Source of the DNA: Shewanella marinintestina
GTDB taxonomy: Bacteria > Pseudomonadota > Gammaproteobacteria > Enterobacterales > Shewanellaceae
Reading direction: 5' to 3'
Length of the DNA: 64,000 nucleotides
Assembly: GCF_023283845.1 (NCBI RefSeq)
Contig: NZ_JAKILC010000007.1
Coordinates: 62,001 to 126,000 of the forward strand
Shown here: positions 8,206 through 17,363 of the stretch, piece after piece
Layout of the letters: every line of letters starts with the position of its first letter
Position numbering within the stretch: position 1 is the stretch's first letter
The notes under the pieces: generated by a model
What the model was told of the DNA's origin: nothing
Seen by the model: the letters and a program-made list of their open reading frames with translations, nothing else
Database searches by the model: none
Program-made: the position numbers and the translations under genes

Positions 8206-10002
8206 ATGTTGTTAAAAGAGCTTTCCTCACTCGCTTCGCCGCTTTCTGCTGGCCAAGTTGATAAGTTAAAGCAGCTCACTGCAGAGCTGAGTGCCGTTCA
8301 ACTTGCTTGGGTTAGTGGCTATCTTGCTGCAACATCTGAGCAAGGAACGGCTGAACTACCACAAGCGGCTGGCAGCAGCGATGCTGGTGCTGAACAAACC
8401 ATATCGATTGTTTATGGTAGCCAAACTGGAAACGGTCGCGGCATTGCTTCAGAGCTTGCAGAAAAAGCACAGGCTCAGGGTTATGCGGTTAACTTGGTTT
8501 CGATGGGCGATTATAAAACTCGCCAATTAAAGCAAGAGAGCTTATTGCTGTTAGTGGTGAGTACTCATGGTGAAGGCGATGCGCCGGATGATGCGATTGA
8601 ACTGCACAAATTCTTAAGCTCAAAGCGTGCCCCTAAATTGGATAACTTAAATTATTCGGTGCTTGCATTAGGGGATTCAAGTTATGAGTTTTTCTGCCAA
8701 ACAGGTAAAGACTTTGAGTCTCGCCTCAACGCTTTAGGGGCAACTGCGATTGCGCCGTTAGTTGAGTGTGACGTTGATTACCAAGAGCAGGCTGAACAGT
8801 GGCAAGCGGATGTATTAGAAGCGGTTAAGCCACTTATTCAAACAGCCGGTGCGAGCGTGGTATCGATAGCTTCTAGCCACGTAACAACTAGCAGCTACAC
8901 CAAACAAAAGCCCTATAGCGCAGAGCTCTTGGTTAGCCAAAAACTCACGGGTCGTGATTCTGACCGCGATGTGCGCCATGTTGAGATTGAGCTCGGTGAA
9001 TCTGGACTCAACTACCAAGCTGGTGATGCACTAGGTGTGTGGTTTACCAATTCACAAGATTTGATTGCTGAGCTGCTGAGGAGTTTAAAGCTTGATGCGA
9101 ACGAAGCAGTTACAGTCGGTAAAGAAAAGCTTAGCTTGCTTGAGGCGTTGACTCATAAGAAAGAGTTAACACAGTTATATCCAGGTTTAGTGACTGGCTG
9201 GGCTGATCTAAGCCAAGATCCAAAGCTATTGGCTATTAGTGCTGATAAGTCGCTGACCCGTGAGTTTGTTAATAACCACCAAGTTGCCGATTTAGTGCGT
9301 TTGTTCCCCGCTAGCGTTACCGCAGAGCAATTTGTTAGCCTTCTGCGCGGTATTACTCCAAGACTTTACTCTATTGCGTCAAGCCAAGCTGAAGTTGAAT
9401 CAGAAGTTCACTTAACCGTAGCCTTGGTTGAAGATGAGCGTGATGGTGTGGCCCGCTTTGGTGGTGCATCGCAATTCCTTGCCAGCGCCGAAGAAGGGCA
9501 AACGGTACAAGTTTATGTTGAGCCTAACAATCACTTCCGTTTGCCTGAAAATCCTGACACCCCGGTGATTATGGTTGGTCCTGGAACTGGCGTCGCTCCA
9601 TTTAGAGCCTTTATGCAGGAGCGTGCAGCACAAGGTGCTGAAGGGAAGGCTTGGTTGTTCTTTGGTAATCCGCATTTTGAGCAAGATTTCCTATATCAAA
9701 CAGAGTGGCAGCAGTATCTGCAAAGTGGCGAATTATCACGCATTGATCTCGCTTTCTCTCGCGATCAAGAGCACAAAGTTTATGTCCAGCACAAATTGGC
9801 TGAGCAAGGTGAAGCACTGTGGCAGTGGCTTGAATCTGGTGCGCATTTTTATATTTGTGGTGATGCAGAGCGTATGGCGAAAGATGTGCATCAAGCGTTG
9901 TTGGACTTAGTGATGAAGTACGGCAATAAAAAGCCAGAGCAGGCTGAGCAATACTTAGAAGAATTAAGAGCCGCTAAGCGTTATCAAAAAGACGTCTATT
10001 AG
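8206..10002 (+). CDS. cysJ: NADPH-sulfite reductase flavoprotein (alpha) subunit
   Basis: 598 residues, matching the usual about 600. Order of domains: an N-terminal linker, a flavodoxin-like FMN domain from about residue 65 (Y-G-S-Q-T-G-N-G, then S-T-H-G-E-G-D-A-P-D-D and L-G-D-S-S-Y-E-F-F-C), a connecting domain, an FAD domain (P-R-L-Y-S-I-A-S-S), and an NADP-ferredoxin reductase domain (G-P-G-T-G-V-A-P-F-R-A, F-F-G-N, Y-I-C-G-D-A-E-R-M). It ends with K-R-Y-Q-K-D-V-Y, the family terminus. It passes electrons from NADPH to the CysI hemoprotein. First gene of cysJIH; 78 bases separate it from cysI. Regulation by a CysB-like activator would be expected but no site is proven. Confidence 0.98.
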   Translation: MLLKELSSLASPLSAGQVDKLKQLTAELSAVQLAWVSGYLAATSEQGTAELPQAAGSSDAGAEQTISIVYGSQTGNGRGIASELAEKAQAQGYAVNLVSMGDYKTRQLKQESLLLLVVSTHGEGDAPDDAIELHKFLSSKRAPKLDNLNYSVLALGDSSYEFFCQTGKDFESRLNALGATAIAPLVECDVDYQEQAEQWQADVLEAVKPLIQTAGASVVSIASSHVTTSSYTKQKPYSAELLVSQKLTGRDSDRDVRHVEIELGESGLNYQAGDALGVWFTNSQDLIAELLRSLKLDANEAVTVGKEKLSLLEALTHKKELTQLYPGLVTGWADLSQDPKLLAISADKSLTREFVNNHQVADLVRLFPASVTAEQFVSLLRGITPRLYSIASSQAEVESEVHLTVALVEDERDGVARFGGASQFLASAEEGQTVQVYVEPNNHFRLPENPDTPVIMVGPGTGVAPFRAFMQERAAQGAEGKAWLFFGNPHFEQDFLYQTEWQQYLQSGELSRIDLAFSRDQEHKVYVQHKLAEQGEALWQWLESGAHFYICGDAERMAKDVHQALLDLVMKYGNKKPEQAEQYLEELRAAKRYQKDVY

Positions 10003-10080
10003 GCTCCATTTTGTCAATGATGAGCGACGCCATGCTAAAGCAGGCGCAAAACCAAAAGAATTTTAAGAGAGTGCCTTGCT

Positions 10081-11778
10081 ATGAGTGAGCAAAAGTTAGC
10101 AGTAAATGAATACCTGAAGACCGACAGCGATTATTTGCGCGGTACCATCCAAGAAGGCTTAGATACAGCGGTTACTGGTGCCTTTAGTGAAGGCGATCAG
10201 CAGTTGATCAAATTCCACGGTTTTTATCAGCAAGATGACCGTGACTTACGTAACGAGCGTAAAGAGCAAAAGCTAGAGCCTTTGTATAGCTTTATGTTAC
10301 GCGCCCGAGTAGCCGGTGGTGTGTGTTCTCCTGAGCAGTGGTTGGCGGTAGATAAAATTGCTTCAAACCTTACAAGCTCAAACAGTATTCGTTTAACGAC
10401 GCGCCAAACGTTTCAGTACCACGGTATACCAAAGCGTAACCTTAAAACGATTATTCAAGATCTTGACCGTGAAGCTCTAGATTCTATCGCCGCATGTGGT
10501 GACGTTAACCGTAACGTGATGTGTAATCCAAACCCAGTTGAGTCGAAGTTGCATCAGCAGGCTTACGCTTACGCTAAAAAGCTATCTGACAACATGCTGC
10601 CGCACACCAAAGCCTATGCAGAGATCTGGCTCGATGATGAAAAGTTGGTGACCACAGAAGGTGAAGAAGTTGAGCCGGTATACGGTAAAACTTATCTGCC
10701 GCGCAAGTTTAAGATGGCAGTTGCTGTACCGCCTGATAATGACGTTGATGTTTACACTAATGACCTTGGCTTTGTTGCCGTTGCTGACGGCGATGAGTTA
10801 ATTGGTTTTAATATGGTTGCCGGTGGTGGCATGGGCTCGACTCATGGTGAAGTTGCTACATTCCCACGCTTAGCAGATGATTTTGGTTATATCAAAGCGG
10901 AAGATACCCTCAAATTTGCTGAAGCGGTAATGACGATTCAACGTGATTGGGGGAATCGTGAAAACCGTAAGCTATCACGTTTAAAGTACACCATAGTGAA
11001 ACATGGCTTTGATAAGTTTAAAGCAGAAGTCGAAGCTCGTACTGGTATTAAATTCGAGCCAAAGCGTGATGTGGTGATAGGTGATCGTGGTGATCGTTAT
11101 GGCTGGAAACAAGGTGTGGACGATAACTGGCATTTGACTCTGTTTATTGAAGGTGGCCGTGTTAAAGATTTACCGGGTCAACCGCTGCAAACAGGCTTGA
11201 GAGAAATCGCCAAGATCCATAAAGGTGATTTCCGTATGACCTCTAATCAAAACATTATTATTGCAGGCGTCCCCGCTGCCGATAAAGAACAAGTTGAAGC
11301 ATTAGCAAGGCAGCATGGGTTAATGGGTAAGCTAATTACTGAAACCCGTGGTCACTCAATAGCGTGTGTGGCACTGCCGACTTGTGCGTTAGCCATGGCG
11401 GAAGCAGAGCGTTATTTCCCTGACTTTTTAACTAAAGTGGAAGCGTTGCAAGAAAAGCATGGCTTCCTAGATCAAGGCATCGTTATTCGTATGACTGGGT
11501 GCCCTAATGGTTGTGCTAGACCCTTCGCAGCAGAAATTGGTTTAGTCGGTAAAGCACCGGGACGTTATAACCTTTATCTTGGCGCCAGCTTTGAAGGGAC
11601 ACGTTTAAACAAACTGTACCGAGAGAATATCCAAGAAGCGGAAATCCTCTCGGAGTTAGATACCTTGTTTGCGCAGTATGTGGCAGAGAGACAAACAGGT
11701 GAAACTTTTGGTAATTACACTGTGCGTAGCGGTGTGGTTGCAGCTGTAAATGATGCGGCTAAGGATTTTCATGGCTAA
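10081..11778 (+). CDS. cysI: Sulfite reductase hemoprotein (beta) subunit
   Basis: 565 residues (family about 570). It reduces sulfite to sulfide with six electrons using siroheme coupled to a [4Fe-4S] cluster. The cluster/siroheme ligands are visible as the C-V-A-L-P-T-C pair and the C-P-N-G-C pair about 40 residues later. The sulfite-binding loops L-T-T-R-Q-T-F-Q and M-T-S-N-Q-N are also present. The start at 10081 follows AGAG. The C-terminus overlaps cysH by eight bases (ATGGCTAA), so the two are translationally coupled. Siroheme would come from the methyltransferase at 20.5 kb. Confidence 0.98.
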   Translation: MSEQKLAVNEYLKTDSDYLRGTIQEGLDTAVTGAFSEGDQQLIKFHGFYQQDDRDLRNERKEQKLEPLYSFMLRARVAGGVCSPEQWLAVDKIASNLTSSNSIRLTTRQTFQYHGIPKRNLKTIIQDLDREALDSIAACGDVNRNVMCNPNPVESKLHQQAYAYAKKLSDNMLPHTKAYAEIWLDDEKLVTTEGEEVEPVYGKTYLPRKFKMAVAVPPDNDVDVYTNDLGFVAVADGDELIGFNMVAGGGMGSTHGEVATFPRLADDFGYIKAEDTLKFAEAVMTIQRDWGNRENRKLSRLKYTIVKHGFDKFKAEVEARTGIKFEPKRDVVIGDRGDRYGWKQGVDDNWHLTLFIEGGRVKDLPGQPLQTGLREIAKIHKGDFRMTSNQNIIIAGVPAADKEQVEALARQHGLMGKLITETRGHSIACVALPTCALAMAEAERYFPDFLTKVEALQEKHGFLDQGIVIRMTGCPNGCARPFAAEIGLVGKAPGRYNLYLGASFEGTRLNKLYRENIQEAEILSELDTLFAQYVAERQTGETFGNYTVRSGVVAAVNDAAKDFHG

Positions 11779-12538
11779 TCTCCAAGCTGTTGACTCTGTT
11801 ATTTCGGCGGATGAACTCAAGGCTTTATTGGATGCACCGAAAGTTGAGCAACAAACGGAATTAAAACGTGTTAATGCATTTTTGGAGCAATTAACACCGG
11901 TCGAGCGTGTTCGCTGGGCGTTAATTTACTTACCAGGCAATCATGCACTATCGTCTAGTTTTGGTATTCAAGCGGCGGTAATGCTGCATATGGTGAGTAC
12001 TGAAAAGGCTGATATTCCGGTGTTACTGACAGACACTGGTTATCTGTTTAATGAAACTTATCAGTTTATTGATGAATTGACTGAAAGGTTAACGCTTAAC
12101 TTAAAAGTGTACGCATCGCCATTTAGTGCTGCTTGGCAAGAAGCTCGCTTTGGTAAACTGTGGGAACAAGATATTGATGGTTTAGATAAGTATAACCAAA
12201 TCAATAAAGTTGAGCCTATGCAACGTGCTTTAGCTGAGCAAGATGTGTCGACTTGGTTTGCGGGCTTAAGACGGTCACAGTCGAGTACACGTGAAGACTT
12301 GCCAGTATTAGCGATTCATGGACAACGCTATAAAATATTGCCGATTATTGATTGGAGTAATAAACAGGTACATGAATACCTAACCGAGTTTGAACTGCCA
12401 TACCACCCATTATGGGATCAAGGTTATGTATCCGTTGGAGATACCCATTCGAGTAAACCACTTGAGCTGGGCATGAGCGAAGAGGAAACTCGTTTTAATG
12501 GATTAAAGCGAGAGTGCGGGTTGCATTTTGATATCTAA
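11771..12538 (+). CDS. cysH: Phosphoadenosine phosphosulfate (PAPS) reductase
   Basis: 255 residues from the ATG at 11771, which overlaps the cysI stop; an upstream in-frame start at 11750 would lie deep inside cysI. It reduces PAPS to sulfite with thioredoxin. Features: the [12 protein letters not shown]-loop-like nucleotide site, [21 protein letters not shown], and the catalytic C-terminal E-C-G-L-H. There is no extra Cys-Cys pair of the iron-sulfur APS-reductase type, so the substrate is PAPS, matching the APS kinase CysC encoded at 25.5 kb. Confidence 0.97.
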   Translation: MANLQAVDSVISADELKALLDAPKVEQQTELKRVNAFLEQLTPVERVRWALIYLPGNHALSSSFGIQAAVMLHMVSTEKADIPVLLTDTGYLFNETYQFIDELTERLTLNLKVYASPFSAAWQEARFGKLWEQDIDGLDKYNQINKVEPMQRALAEQDVSTWFAGLRRSQSSTREDLPVLAIHGQRYKILPIIDWSNKQVHEYLTEFELPYHPLWDQGYVSVGDTHSSKPLELGMSEEETRFNGLKRECGLHFDI

Positions 12539-12726
12539 CATTGCCAACGCGATAAGGTTATAAGTGGTACTATCGTGCTATCTATGGTTGCTAAGTGTTA
12601 ACTTTGTATACAAAGGAGCTTTTGTCAAGAGTATGTAAATATTAACTTTTTAATCCTTTAGTATTAAAAATAATTTATTTTGTACATTTTTGCTCACAGG
12701 GTTATGCACAGTTAGTTTTTTTAGGC

Positions 12727-12732
12727 TATAGT
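12727..12732 (+). promoter_or_regulatory. Candidate -10 box for the structured RNA
   Basis: TATAGT at 12727-12732 lies about 8 bases before the first hairpin of the structured stretch. A matching -35 is weak (TTATGC at 12702-12707 with 19-base spacing), so this is tentative. Confidence 0.35.
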
Positions 12733-12736
12733 CCAA

Positions 12737-12996
12737 AGTTCCCGTAGATGGTTTTAGGGAACTGTTCTGTATCAGACCCTATTGGGTCAAGTAATACTTA
12801 GTCTTCCACTGGTTAACTTATTAGCCAGCTAAGCATTACAGGCAGAGCCGTCAGTAACCAGATAAACCAAGCTTAGCTTTTGTAGCCATATAAGGGCAAA
12901 AGTTGAGTGCTTTGATTGGCTTGCTAGCGCCTGCTTATCAAGCAATTTGTACCCCAGGTCTCCCAGTTATTATGGAGTCTCTGGGGTTTTCATTTT
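12737..12996 (+). ncRNA. Candidate structured small RNA, about 260 nt, ending in a terminator
   Basis: The 748-base gap between cysH and the next gene has no plausible ORF but a run of local inverted repeats on one strand: AGTTCCC/GGGAACT (12737-12763), GACCC/GGGTC (12775-12788), CTTAG/CTAAG enclosing CTGG/CCAG (12797-12833), AGCTTTTG/CAAAAGTT with one wobble (12875-12904), ATTGGCTTG/CAAGCAAT with a bulge (12915-12946). The last is CCCCAG/CTGGGG enclosing CTCC/GGAG followed by T runs (12952-12996). A TATAGT box precedes it. Together this looks like an independently transcribed, folded RNA. It does not match the sequences I know for 6S, tmRNA, RNase P, SRP RNA, Spot 42 or GcvB, and has too few GGA loops for a CsrB-type sponge. 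Function unknown. Confidence 0.5.
12952..12996 (+). terminator. Intrinsic terminator of the candidate RNA
   Basis: CCCCAG (12952-12957) pairs with CTGGGG (12981-12986), with an inner CTCC/GGAG stem, followed by TTTTCATTTT. No comparable T run exists on the other strand. The following 290 bases up to 13286 hold nothing I recognise. Confidence 0.65.
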
Positions 12997-13286
12997 ATGA
13001 GGTAACCTCTTCTCCCTCTTGTACTTTCCCTATCTAGTTGTACTTATCTTCGATGGTTTGTAGCGTCGCTTTCTATAGCATTTACACTGTTTTTTTGGGC
13101 TGTAGGTCAATTACTTGCGCTGGCGACTACTGATGATAATTGGCTTATTTTGATTCGAAGTGGCTAGTAAAGCCTAAATGTGTTTTTGCTTAAGTTGGTA
13201 ATAAGTAGGGACAATGTTGTAGTATTGCTGCGCTAATAGGTTGTTTCGCTTTTATTGGATAAATTGAATTATAAATGGAGTTTTGA

Positions 13287-15011
13287 ATGAATAAGATGCT
13301 TATTGCCGCGGCAGTTGTCGCTGTAGGTGCGGGTGGATATTGGTATAGCCAGCAATCGGCGCCCTTGTCGACGAGCGATAATGCAGTACTAAGCTATGTA
13401 CCTGCTGATACCCCTTTATTTTCTGCGCAGCTCACACCTTTCCCTATTAAATCTTATATTAACTCTTTACCTGAAGCTTACAGGCAGTACCCTGTTGACG
13501 TCTTAGATGAGCTTGAGCAAGAAGACGATCCTAGAGCCCAGTTTTTTGTCAGCTTGATGAAGTCTTATATGGCGTCCATGAAAGATGGCGAAACATTCAT
13601 TAAGACCTTTGGTTTTGCTGCAGATATTCGCAGTTATTTTTATACTCTTGGCGCTATGCCGGTATTAAAAATCGAAGTTGAAAATGCTGACGCTGTTTGG
13701 GCTTTACTGGATAAAGCTGAAGCAGAGAGTGGCTTGATGCATATCAATGCCAACTTAAAAGGGGTTGATTACCGCAGTTATAAGCTCACTAGTGAGACAG
13801 AAGAAGAACAGATAAATTTAGTGTTTGCTGTGCATGATGGTTTGTTGACAACCACCTTTAGTACCTCGTTTAGCGATGCAACTTTACTTGAAACTGCATT
13901 AGGTGTGACGCCCGTAGATCACTCTATTACTGATGCAAATATCATTCAAGACATCATTACTAAGCATGGCTTTACCAATGAAGGGATTAGCTATATCAAT
14001 CATAAAGAGATTGTGACGGCGCTAACCAGTACTGACGGTAATCAATTGGCAGGTCAGCTATCAAAATTATTCGCTATGGCTGATGAAGATCCATTTGAAG
14101 AATTAAGAACGCCAGCGTGTAGTGCTGAGCTAGCTTCTATTGCGAATAATTGGCCGCGTACCGTTGCTGGTTATGATGAGCTTAAGGTAACCGATAGTGC
14201 GAGTTCATTTGGTTTTAGAACGGTAATAGAGAGTGAAAACAAGCTACTGATCGATGCCTATCAAAAGCTACGCGGGTTTATTCCTGCATACGTGCAAGAT
14301 ATCGATAATAGTGTATTTACCATGGGCGTAGGCATTGATGTAAACCAAATGGTGCCATCACTTACTGCTATCTGGGATGACATGCTGACACCTGAGTACC
14401 AGTGTGCGCCTTTGGCGGAAATGCAAGCGCAAATGAGCCAGCAAAACCCCGCTATGTTAGGTATGGCTACAGGTATGGCTAATGGTGTTAAAGGTATTGG
14501 TGTTTCGCTTATTGATTATAAAATTGCTGACGACTTAGATGATCCTAAGTTAGAGAGTGTAGACGCTGTGATCAGCTTATCTGCTGAAAACCCAGCAATG
14601 CTATTCAATATGGCTAAGTCATTTTCTCCAGAGCTTGCTAGCGTTCAATTACCGACGAATGGTGATGCAATTGATCTAAGCAGCATGTTACCGCTGCCAC
14701 CTGAAATGAATATTTCGCCAAAACTGGCTGTTAAAGGTAATCATTTAGTGCTGTTTGCAGGTGATAAAGGTGAAGCTGTCGCTAACTCTCTAGGGCAAGA
14801 AGCACTTGCCAATAATGGCTTGATGCTAATGTCTGCTGATTACATGAAAATGTTTAAGCCGCTACTGACTTTTATCGAGCTTACGGGTGAGCAAGTGCCT
14901 GAAGAGTTAGAAATGATGAAGCATTATGATATGCGCGTTAAGTTTGGTTTGGATATCGACCAAAAAGGTTTTCAAATCGATTCGCACCTCGACTCGCGCT
15001 CAACTCAATAA
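13287..15011 (+). CDS. Membrane-anchored or exported protein of unknown function
   Basis: 574 residues. A hydrophobic N-terminal segment (L-I-A-A-A-V-V-A-V-G-A-G-G-Y-W-Y) without a clear cleavage site suggests a signal anchor with the bulk in the periplasm. The rest is acidic and soluble, beginning with a Y-V-P-A-D-T-P-L-F-S-A-Q segment reminiscent of DUF3352-like proteins, but I cannot confirm the family. Two cysteines (about residues 275 and 373) may form a disulfide. The ATG at 13287 follows GGAG at suitable spacing. The gene is monocistronic, closed by a terminator 25 bases downstream. Confidence 0.75.
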   Translation: MNKMLIAAAVVAVGAGGYWYSQQSAPLSTSDNAVLSYVPADTPLFSAQLTPFPIKSYINSLPEAYRQYPVDVLDELEQEDDPRAQFFVSLMKSYMASMKDGETFIKTFGFAADIRSYFYTLGAMPVLKIEVENADAVWALLDKAEAESGLMHINANLKGVDYRSYKLTSETEEEQINLVFAVHDGLLTTTFSTSFSDATLLETALGVTPVDHSITDANIIQDIITKHGFTNEGISYINHKEIVTALTSTDGNQLAGQLSKLFAMADEDPFEELRTPACSAELASIANNWPRTVAGYDELKVTDSASSFGFRTVIESENKLLIDAYQKLRGFIPAYVQDIDNSVFTMGVGIDVNQMVPSLTAIWDDMLTPEYQCAPLAEMQAQMSQQNPAMLGMATGMANGVKGIGVSLIDYKIADDLDDPKLESVDAVISLSAENPAMLFNMAKSFSPELASVQLPTNGDAIDLSSMLPLPPEMNISPKLAVKGNHLVLFAGDKGEAVANSLGQEALANNGLMLMSADYMKMFKPLLTFIELTGEQVPEELEMMKHYDMRVKFGLDIDQKGFQIDSHLDSRSTQ

Positions 15012-15037
15012 GCGAACTATGCCATAATCATCGCGCA

Positions 15038-15064
15038 ACGCCAGCCATAGGCTGGCGTTTTATT
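15038..15064 (+). terminator. Intrinsic terminator
   Basis: CGCCAGCC (15040-15047) and GGCTGGCG (15051-15058) form a perfect stem with a three-base loop followed by TTTTATT. Confidence 0.9.
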
Positions 15065-15149
15065 ATGGCCTATTTATTCTTTGAAATGCAGTGTCGTTGA
15101 GGAATATGGTTAACAGGCTCAGTTATTTTTGTGTAGGTGTGGAGTGGTG

Positions 15150-15575
15150 ATGGGCGAACAGGTAGTTTGTGGCATATTTTTAAAAGCGAATGAAGTTAGA
15201 GTGGTGACCTTAGCAGGTAATCGAGCAACTCATCAGCTTATAGCGCCTAAAGTAAGCAAGTTTAGTTTGATTAAAAATCCGAACCAGGCAGACGTTAAAA
15301 ACTTTATCACGCAATTGCAGGGCTATATTAGCGAGCATAAGGTTAATAAAGTGGTATTAAATCGTCGAGCCACCACTGGGCAAGGTGCTGGTGGAGCGGG
15401 AACCTTCTTGATGGAAGGGGCTATCTTGGCAAGTATTGAACAAGAACTTGAGTTTGTGCACCCTGCAACGCTGCGGGCGACAGATAAGCGTTGTTTAGCA
15501 TTGAAATCTACGAAACCTAAAACGGTTGATTTAGGTAAAGCTTATGATTTGGCTTTTGAGTGCTTAAACGCATAG
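15150..15575 (+). CDS. DUF3010 family protein
   Basis: 141 residues from the ATG at 15150, chosen because GGAG at 15141-15144 sits five bases before it. GTG codons at 15144 and 15147 and a TTG at 15129 are also in frame. The protein begins M-G-E-Q-V-V-C-G-I-F-L-K and contains V-V-L-N-R-R-A-T-T-G-Q-G-A-G-G-A-G-T-F-L-M-E-G, which I associate with the DUF3010 family of Shewanella/Vibrio-type bacteria. It is soluble with no signal peptide. The fold looks RNase H/RuvC-like to the eye (alternating strands with acidic residues), but that is speculative. Function unknown. Confidence 0.78.
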   Translation: MGEQVVCGIFLKANEVRVVTLAGNRATHQLIAPKVSKFSLIKNPNQADVKNFITQLQGYISEHKVNKVVLNRRATTGQGAGGAGTFLMEGAILASIEQELEFVHPATLRATDKRCLALKSTKPKTVDLGKAYDLAFECLNA

Positions 15576-15745
15576 GTGTTATAAAAAATTCAGGTTATAA
15601 GTGATTGAGCAGCTAGTATTTAATGGCAACAATGATCTTTTTCAGCGGTGAAGCGTATGGTTGATTAACGTGAAGCTTTTGCTAGGTTTACAGGATTCAA
15701 CATAGGGCTCTATGAGCTCTAATAATTTGATAAGGCGATAAAATA

Positions 15746-16318
15746 ATGATTAAACAGCTTTCAAAACTAGGTTTTATAGCATTTTTGCTATTGCCACTTA
15801 CAGCTGCTGCAACCGATTTAAAAGTTGGTGATGTAGCTCCTGATTTTAAACTACAGGCAACCGATGGCCATTTCTATCAGCTTAGTGACTATAAGGGTAA
15901 GCAAAACCTCGTTTTGGCTTGGTACCCAATGGCGAATACTCGCGGGTGTACTTTAGAATGTAAATCGTTAGTAGAAAAGGGACATCTTATTCGTGAGTAC
16001 AATGCGGTTTATATGATGGCAAGCGTTGATGACTTAGAAGATAACCAAGCCTTTGCTCGGGAACAAAAAGCGGACTTCCCGATGCTTAGCGATCCGACTA
16101 AAGAAACGGCTAAAGCTTATGACGTTCTAAATTTAGTGCGTGTGGCAAGCCGAGTGACCTTTTATATCGGCACTGACGGCAAGATCCTTAAAATTGATGA
16201 AGATATCAATGCTAAAACTGCAGCAGAAGATATTGCAACTACGTTAGCTGAGCTCAATGTTGAAAAAGTTAATCAAGAGCAAGAAGTAAATAATAGCGAA
16301 ACAGCTCAAGTTGAGTAA
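15746..16318 (+). CDS. Periplasmic peroxiredoxin, Bcp/AhpC-TSA type
   Basis: 190 residues with a signal peptide (L-G-F-I-A-F-L-L-L-P-L-T-A-A-A, cleavage near residue 22). The thioredoxin-fold peroxiredoxin core starts V-G-D-V-A-P-D-F-K-L. The peroxidatic site is N-T-R-G-C-T-L-E-C, with Cys68 as the peroxidatic and Cys72 as the likely resolving cysteine, as in Bcp-type enzymes. The usual T-P-G-C reads T-R-G-C. It would reduce peroxides in the periplasm. The C-terminal 20 residues are a Glu/Gln/Asn-rich tail. Single gene with a terminator immediately after. Confidence 0.9.
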   Translation: MIKQLSKLGFIAFLLLPLTAAATDLKVGDVAPDFKLQATDGHFYQLSDYKGKQNLVLAWYPMANTRGCTLECKSLVEKGHLIREYNAVYMMASVDDLEDNQAFAREQKADFPMLSDPTKETAKAYDVLNLVRVASRVTFYIGTDGKILKIDEDINAKTAAEDIATTLAELNVEKVNQEQEVNNSETAQVE

Positions 16319-16334
16319 ACGGCTTGATGACATT

Positions 16335-16364
16335 AAAAAGCCCAGCTAATCGCTGGGCTTTTTA
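16335..16364. terminator. Bidirectional intrinsic terminator
   Basis: AAAAAGCCCAGC (16335-16346) pairs perfectly with GCTGGGCTTTTT (16352-16363). It lies between the convergent peroxiredoxin and RIO kinase genes. Confidence 0.92.
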
Positions 16365-16407
16365 GTTAAAGGCGTTACTAACCGCGATTTGTAAGCGTTA
16401 GCTAAGT

Positions 16408-17268
16408 CTAAAATTCATCTTCTGTTTCAGCTTGAATACGTGCTTTACGCTCTTGCTCTTCTTCAAATGCAGCTTGGATTTCGGCCAATACTGATTCAAT
16501 GTCTGCACTGTGCTCGCTTTCAACAAATTGGCCTGTAAGCACTGTGTCTGGTAATAAATCGCCAGACTCAAACTTTAGCCACATCTCTTGAGCATATTTA
16601 CTCGTCAATAGTGCTGGCGAAAATTGACCATAATATTGAGTCATATTATTCACATCACGCAGTAGCATACGTTTAGCATTGTTATTTGCTGCGGCATCTA
16701 CGGCTTGGGGTAAATCTATAATTACCGGGCCAGTATGATCAAGTAGCACGTTAAACTCAGAAAGATCACCGTGAATAAGGCCTGCGCAAAGCATACGCTG
16801 CACATCTTTCATAACTAAAGCGTGATGCGCTGTCGCCATTTCAGCTGTTAGGCTAACATCGTTTAGCCGTGGCGCAACGTAACCAGCTTCATCGGTTATT
16901 AGCTCCATTAGCAATACGCCGTCAAAGCATCCGTATGGGGTAGGCACGCGAACGCCGGCATTCGCTAGGCGAAATAGCGCATCAACCTCGGCATTTTGCC
17001 AAGCTTGTTCTTGTTCCTGACGGCCGTAGTTGGAGCCTTTCTCCATCGCACGGGTTCTGCGAGAGTTACGACCTTTGCGACCTTCACGGTATTCGACAGC
17101 TTTTTTAAAACTACGTTTATCGGCTTCTTTATAAATTTTGGCGCAGCGAACGTCATCACCACATCTAACTATGTATACATCGGCTTCTTTGCCGCTCATT
17201 AATGGACGAATCACTTCGTCAATTAGTCCTTCATCAACCAGAGGTTGGAGTCGTTTTGGGGTTTTCAT
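16408..17268 (-). CDS. RIO1-family serine/threonine protein kinase
   Basis: 286 residues with a complete RIO kinase core. Visible: a flexible nucleotide loop G-K-E-A-D-V-Y (from Gly26), the ATP-anchoring Lys44 in C-A-K-I-Y, the catalytic loop H-G-D-L-S-E-F-N (Asp168, Asn173) and the metal-binding I-I-D-L-P-Q (Asp185). Two Arg/Lys-rich stretches (residues 50-80) might contact RNA. Archaeal/eukaryal RIO kinases act in small-subunit ribosome maturation; the role of bacterial versions is poorly defined. The C-terminal 50 residues are acidic. Monocistronic, closed by the shared terminator. Confidence 0.93.
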   Translation of the reverse strand: MKTPKRLQPLVDEGLIDEVIRPLMSGKEADVYIVRCGDDVRCAKIYKEADKRSFKKAVEYREGRKGRNSRRTRAMEKGSNYGRQEQEQAWQNAEVDALFRLANAGVRVPTPYGCFDGVLLMELITDEAGYVAPRLNDVSLTAEMATAHHALVMKDVQRMLCAGLIHGDLSEFNVLLDHTGPVIIDLPQAVDAAANNNAKRMLLRDVNNMTQYYGQFSPALLTSKYAQEMWLKFESGDLLPDTVLTGQFVESEHSADIESVLAEIQAAFEEEQERKARIQAETEDEF

Positions 17269-17363
17269 GGGGCTCTTATACCTTAGTTAGCCTGGTGATG
17301 GAATGGGTTCGCTTATTATCATAAAAAAAAATGACATTTATTAGCTCCAACTGACCATAATGA

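Noticed and set aside
12611-12651. Short TTG-started reading frame with one Cys codon after an AAGGAG, downstream of cysH
   Set aside because: Only seven codons; it could be a leader peptide, but it follows rather than precedes the cys genes and nothing else supports it.
12737-12996. 6S RNA, tmRNA, RNase P, SRP RNA, Spot 42, GcvB or CsrB identity for the hairpin run
   Set aside because: None of the signature sequences recalled for these RNAs is present, and only two ANGGA motifs occur, too few for a CsrB-type sponge.
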